From Pleurotus ostreatus/Saccharomyces cerevisiae fusant (taxonomy: Eukaryota > Opisthokonta), in the NCBI GenBank assembly GCA_024196135.1, contig JAMQCK010000168.1, positions 1 to 45,753 of the forward strand: DNA of 45,753 nt. Direction: 5' to 3'. Positions 42,500-45,753 of this stretch are shown here, in pieces (positions within the stretch are counted from its first letter, which is position 1; every line of letters starts with the position of its first letter). Made by a program: the position numbers and the translations under genes. A model generated the notes under the pieces. That model saw only the letters and a list, made by a program, of their open reading frames with translations, had not been told where the DNA came from and did no database searches.

Positions 42500-44202
42500 C
42501 TATGCCGGCCGCTGCTCGATGATCTTTGCGTCTGCCCTCTTCACGATGACGACGGCGGTCATCAAGGACGAGAAGCCGAGGGCGATGGCGCTTGCGGTCA
42601 GTACTGCGTAGCGCGCGCTGGAGGCGCCGGTGACCAGTGATACGACGACGAAGATGTTGAGTGGTACGCGAATGAGCGACGAGAGCTAAAGAAGCTTGAG
42701 TACAAGCACATTCCCAAGCACGAGTACTACTCACTGTCGCTCGTACATCATCCTGGATGAGGGTCCCACGCAGCATGCCTTGCACTGGATAGTACATGCC
42801 CACGCACGCCTGGCAAACATCAGCATCAACTTCGCAGAAAGAAGGTAGTTCGCTCACCTCGAACGCGCAGAACGCATAGAAGCGCGACCTGGCATCGAAG
42901 TTGCACACACTCGCCGCCAGCGCGAGCCCGCTCAGCGCGCACACGATGGAGCTCAGCTTCGCATGCAGCGTCAGCGACGGGTCGTTCGCCACCACCTTCG
43001 GGTCGCGCTCTGCAGCAGCCTGCGTCGCGGGCGGCGGAGGCGGGAGGAAGTGGTCGACGATGGCGGAGTAGAATTGCGAGCCGAGCATCATGGAGACCAT
43101 GAACGAGGAGAAGATGTAGCCAAGGGGGAGAGGGCCGGAGAGCGAAGGGTCGCGCGCTTCCTGGAGGGAGGGCACCCAGAGGAAGACAAAGAGGTACATG
43201 GAGCCCTCGAAGCAGGTCTGCGTGAGGCCGAGAGTGAGGAGGACGGGGTCTGAGTGGAGGTGTTAGTCTCGATGGATGCCGAAGATACCTGGCTGCAACT
43301 TACCTTGCCGTACCAGTTTCCACGCCTGCGCAAGCTTCTTCATCTCTCCACTTGGAGCTGCCGACACCGCGCCGCCGTAGTTCTCGCCCCAGGTCGCGCG
43401 GATCACGACCCACGCGATAGCAAGTAGTACGCCGCTCGCCATGAAAGGCGCGCGGTACGCGCCGTGGCCATCATGGGCTGCCTCCGCGCTCTTTGTGCCG
43501 ATCTGCACGAGCTGGTCGCTGATGACACCTGCCGCAGTCGCGACGAAACCGTTCACGAGCGTGGCGCGGCCGAGAATGCCAGATAGATCTGCCTGGGTGA
43601 CACCGTACTGGCCCGCCGCGCTGACGAGCCAGCTCTCGAAAGCCGAGAAGAGGATGGAAGTAGACAATCCACCGAGTGCACGGCCGGCAAAGAGTATTGG
43701 AAGGGAGGGGAACTGGATAAGGGCGCATGACAGGGCGTAGGAGACGCAGAACGCGAGGCAGACGCGCTTGCGACCGTAGGTGTCGGCCCACGCGCCGACC
43801 CAGGGTGCGGCCAGGCCTGCAGAGAGGAAGCCGGTGACGAAGAGGATGGCGACGATGCGTTCGGGGAAGCCATATTCATCACTGTACAGGGAGTAAACAT
43901 AGGGCCCCTGCAACCAGTCGGCGCCTGCACATGCGTTAGCTCTGATCGCAGCTGGAAGCCTTTGACAACGCACCCATGACGATCGCGTATACCAGAAGGT
44001 ATTGTTTCTCTAGCGCCTCTGCGCCCATAGGGTTCGTGAGCTTCCCCCCGCGCCCGTGCTGCTCGAGCGTGTCATGGTGCTCGTCCCGCGTCTTATCCTT
44101 CGCGATCTTCTTCGCCGCGGACACCCGTCTCTCCACCAGCAACCAGCACAGGCAGAATCCCGACAGGGCAATCAGGTTGAACTCGTAGAAGTTGAGCGGC
44201 AT
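42500..44202 (-). CDS. MFSD5-like transporter (molybdate-anion transporter family)
   Basis: Five exons, 44202-43974, 43924-43304, 43249-42858, 42809-42735 and 42685-42500, join in frame to 500 aa. Features typical of the MFS_5 family: GADWLQGPYVYSLY, the loop motif VGAWADTYGRKR (~120-130), FAGRALGGLSTSILFSAFESWLV, and in the second half LTQTCFEGSMYLFVFLWVP, SSFMVSMMLGS and MYYPVQGMLRGTLI. About twelve hydrophobic segments can be traced. Human MFSD5 and algal MOT2 import molybdate; the fungal substrate is inferred from family only. Cytoplasmic loops are long and charged (KKIAKDKTRDEHHDTLEQHG after TM1; PPPPPATQAAAERDP in the middle). Same strand as the Gbp2-like gene, 390 bp upstream of its start. 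The model is complete. Confidence 0.9.
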
Positions 44203-44783
44203 CGTGCGCGTGCGCGTGTGTTCGTCGCGCGATAGGTTATGTACTTGGTACTGTCGCCGGGCAGTCTATGGGTGGTGGATGGCGAAGGAAGGGGACACGG
44301 CCAAAGAGCGAGTCAGAAGACAGAGTCTAAGGAGAGTCAGTGACCGTATAAGGCTCGGACAGCGGGAGAGGGAGGGAAGAGAGGAGTGTGAGTGTGCTCA
44401 TCGCCGTCCGCGGCTTTCTTGTTCCCCACGGCGCTGCGCATTGATTCTGTGGAGACGGAGGACCGGGCCGATCTTCTGGCGCCTTGGCAGCGGTAATTTG
44501 TGGCAACTTAGCTCTCACCGTTGTCCTCGACCATCATCTGCTGATCGTCTGTCTCCTTTTCTACCTCTGGCGATATACATACAGCGAGAATACAGCTTTC
44601 GAGTCCTTTTCTTGCCCTCTACGAAGTAGAGTGGTCCGCGTTCGATTCTATGGCTGGCGGGCTTCGCGAAGACGTAGCTGCGATTCGTCTTGTAGCAGAC
44701 TGCGCAGCTCTATTCTGGCTCAACGCATCTATAATCAGCGCTCTACGCCCCTCTTATGCATGCATCTGCTGCAGAATCCCGAG
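44203..44783. other. Promoter-side intergenic region of the transporter gene
   Basis: No gene supported; overlapping ORFs lack motifs. Confidence 0.45.
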
Positions 44784-44984
44784 ATGGCGCCTCCGATTCC
44801 CGAGTCAGTTCCGAGCATTGATGAAGCACCGACGGCGAGAATCCGCTATATTTTGCATGCTTTCATCCTGATATCTGTTCCTATCGTCGTTCTTGCTGAG
44901 GTGAGTAGCATAGTCTACCCTACTGCTCTACTATCATTCATTGCTCGCCAGTCCACGCATGAGTACGGGTGCCTCTGCCCGTGA
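44784..44984 (+). CDS. Possible small single-pass membrane protein
   Basis: From the Met of MAPPIPESVPSIDEAPTARIRY a hydrophobic segment ILHAFILISVPIVVLAE follows, a plausible membrane span with a cytoplasmic Pro-rich lead. A GTGAGT donor occurs directly after VLAE at 44901 and CGCCAG at 44946-44951 could be its acceptor; read unspliced, the frame ends at 44984. A further frame, 44969-45196 (PLPVIGTLIRSLRATIRVPRF...), is protein-like and may be a later exon, but no splice joins it in phase. The full structure is therefore unknown. Confidence 0.32.
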   Translation: MAPPIPESVPSIDEAPTARIRYILHAFILISVPIVVLAEVSSIVYPTALLSFIARQSTHEYGCLCP

Positions 44985-45261
44985 TTGGCACCCTCATCAG
45001 GTCCTTGCGCGCCACCATCCGCGTTCCCAGATTTAGCGCGCGCCTGAACACTGCTACGCGCCTTCTCCCTCGAAATTCCTACTGCTATCCTCCCTTCGAT
45101 CTCGCGCGCAGTGATAGCTCGACACAGCAGCGCATCGCTGACAGGATTATCACGGGAAAGCGCGATAGTCAATGGGAGACGTCGCAATTCGTCTGATGAG
45201 GGCAGCGCCCTTGTACAGCGACTTGATTCGTCGCGAGACTTCAATACCAGTGTTCTTGATA

Positions 45262-45280
45262 ACCCCCTTAATAAGGGGGT
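45262..45280. repeat. Short near-perfect palindrome
   Basis: ACCCCCTTA-A-TAAGGGGGT: 9-bp arms round a single base. AAGGCTTAGGGCTTAGG follows downstream. It could be a transposon end, a 3' hairpin or chance. No partner repeat was found in the window. Confidence 0.5.
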
Positions 45281-45418
45281 CTGGCGAAGCTAAGGCTTAG
45301 GGCTTAGGATCAAGTTAATTAAGGCTTTACATTAAGGTCGATACTAAGGTCATCCTCGTGCGGGCTCCTGTGACATGCTACACGGGCTAGCGCCCTTCTA
45401 AACTGTCCCCCGAGTCGT

Positions 45419-45745
45419 CTACATCGCCATCAAGAGCCTAGTATGTACTCTCATACTCTGGCACCTTCGTCCCACATCCACAAAGGAATAGATGCTGAGC
45501 GCTGGACAATCGGCAATGCCCGAGCAGCGTAAATCAACTAGCACGTGACGTGCTAACTTCAGACGAGCGACTGTCAAGTGCGTGCAGCGCAGCATGACGA
45601 TCGTTGCGGTGCGTCCACATACGCGCGAGACCTCGTCGAGGAGCTCAGGGTGGGCTACTGGGCCTCGGTACGCCGTGGTCCACCGACTGAGCACCGTCAT
45701 GGTCGCCTCCGGATCCGAGCCCAGGAGTGTGCGTGGGCTGGCCAT
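45419..45745 (-). other. Unidentified ORF at the window edge
   Basis: A 108-codon minus-strand frame starts only 8 bases from the edge, so it may continue upstream beyond the window. Text such as TTAYRGPVAHPELLDEVSRV and HLTVARLKLARHVLVDLRCSG has a leucine-rich feel, faintly like fungal F-box/LRR proteins, but this is not enough to assign it. Confidence 0.3.
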
Positions 45746-45753
45746 CGCGGGAT

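Noticed and set aside
1..45753. CRISPR arrays, rRNA or bacterial-type operons
   Set aside because: No regularly spaced repeats, no rRNA-like sequence; gene structure is eukaryotic throughout.

Overview
The window is nuclear DNA of a filamentous basidiomycete, most likely an agaricomycete. Nearly every convincing gene is split by very short GT-AG introns of about 45-60 nt. The recognisable proteins include DUF6699, an HNH_2-like nuclease, a perilipin-like lipid-droplet protein, an MFSD5-type transporter and a Gbp2/Hrb1-type SR-like RNA-binding protein. All calls come from reading the sequence and splicing exons by hand; no database search was run.

Layout. 1-2.7 kb has no supportable gene. 2.78-3.3 kb holds a broken piece of the thiamine-phosphate synthase / hydroxyethylthiazole kinase gene (THI6 type). 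3.77-5.70 kb is a divergent pair of unknown genes. 6.82-8.17 kb is an unknown 414-aa protein with a charged C-terminus. 8.82-12.10 kb, minus strand, encodes a large Ser/Pro-rich low-complexity protein.

13.07-20.13 kb is the most distinctive block. Four genes share one architecture: three plus-strand paralogues (A, B, C) and one minus-strand gene (D). D keeps the residues of an HNH_2-type nuclease. A, B and C share D's intron phases and an identical 76-nt second exon but have lost the catalytic positions. B and C each carry one in-frame stop codon. 20.53-22.58 kb is a secreted FAD-linked oxidase of the BBE-like family with 11 exons. 23.73-24.97 kb is a perilipin-like protein.

25.64-29.52 kb is a second tandem family: three genes, each with two zinc-finger-like motifs and a C-terminal coiled coil. 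A roughly 190-bp segment is repeated after the second and third copies. 30.45-30.82 kb is a clean 370-bp MITE with 27-bp terminal inverted repeats and TA target duplications. 31.14-32.15 kb (minus) and 35.29-35.93 kb (plus) are two DUF6699 genes. Between them lies a 1.1-kb element with imperfect terminal inverted repeats and many subterminal GGTGGTCAC motifs. 36-39.6 kb is mostly non-coding, with one doubtful open frame.

39.67-42.11 kb is a complete 12-exon Gbp2/Hrb1-like gene (RD/RS-rich N-terminus, three RRMs, RGG segment). 42.50-44.20 kb is an MFSD5-like transporter. The last 1.5 kb has a possible small membrane ORF, a short strong palindrome and an unidentified ORF at the edge.

The housekeeping-type genes sit at the right end and the lineage-specific expansions and transposon remains in the middle. 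This suggests a fast-changing accessory segment next to conserved genes. No operon-like pathway links the genes; the real relationships are the two paralogue clusters and the DUF6699 pair.
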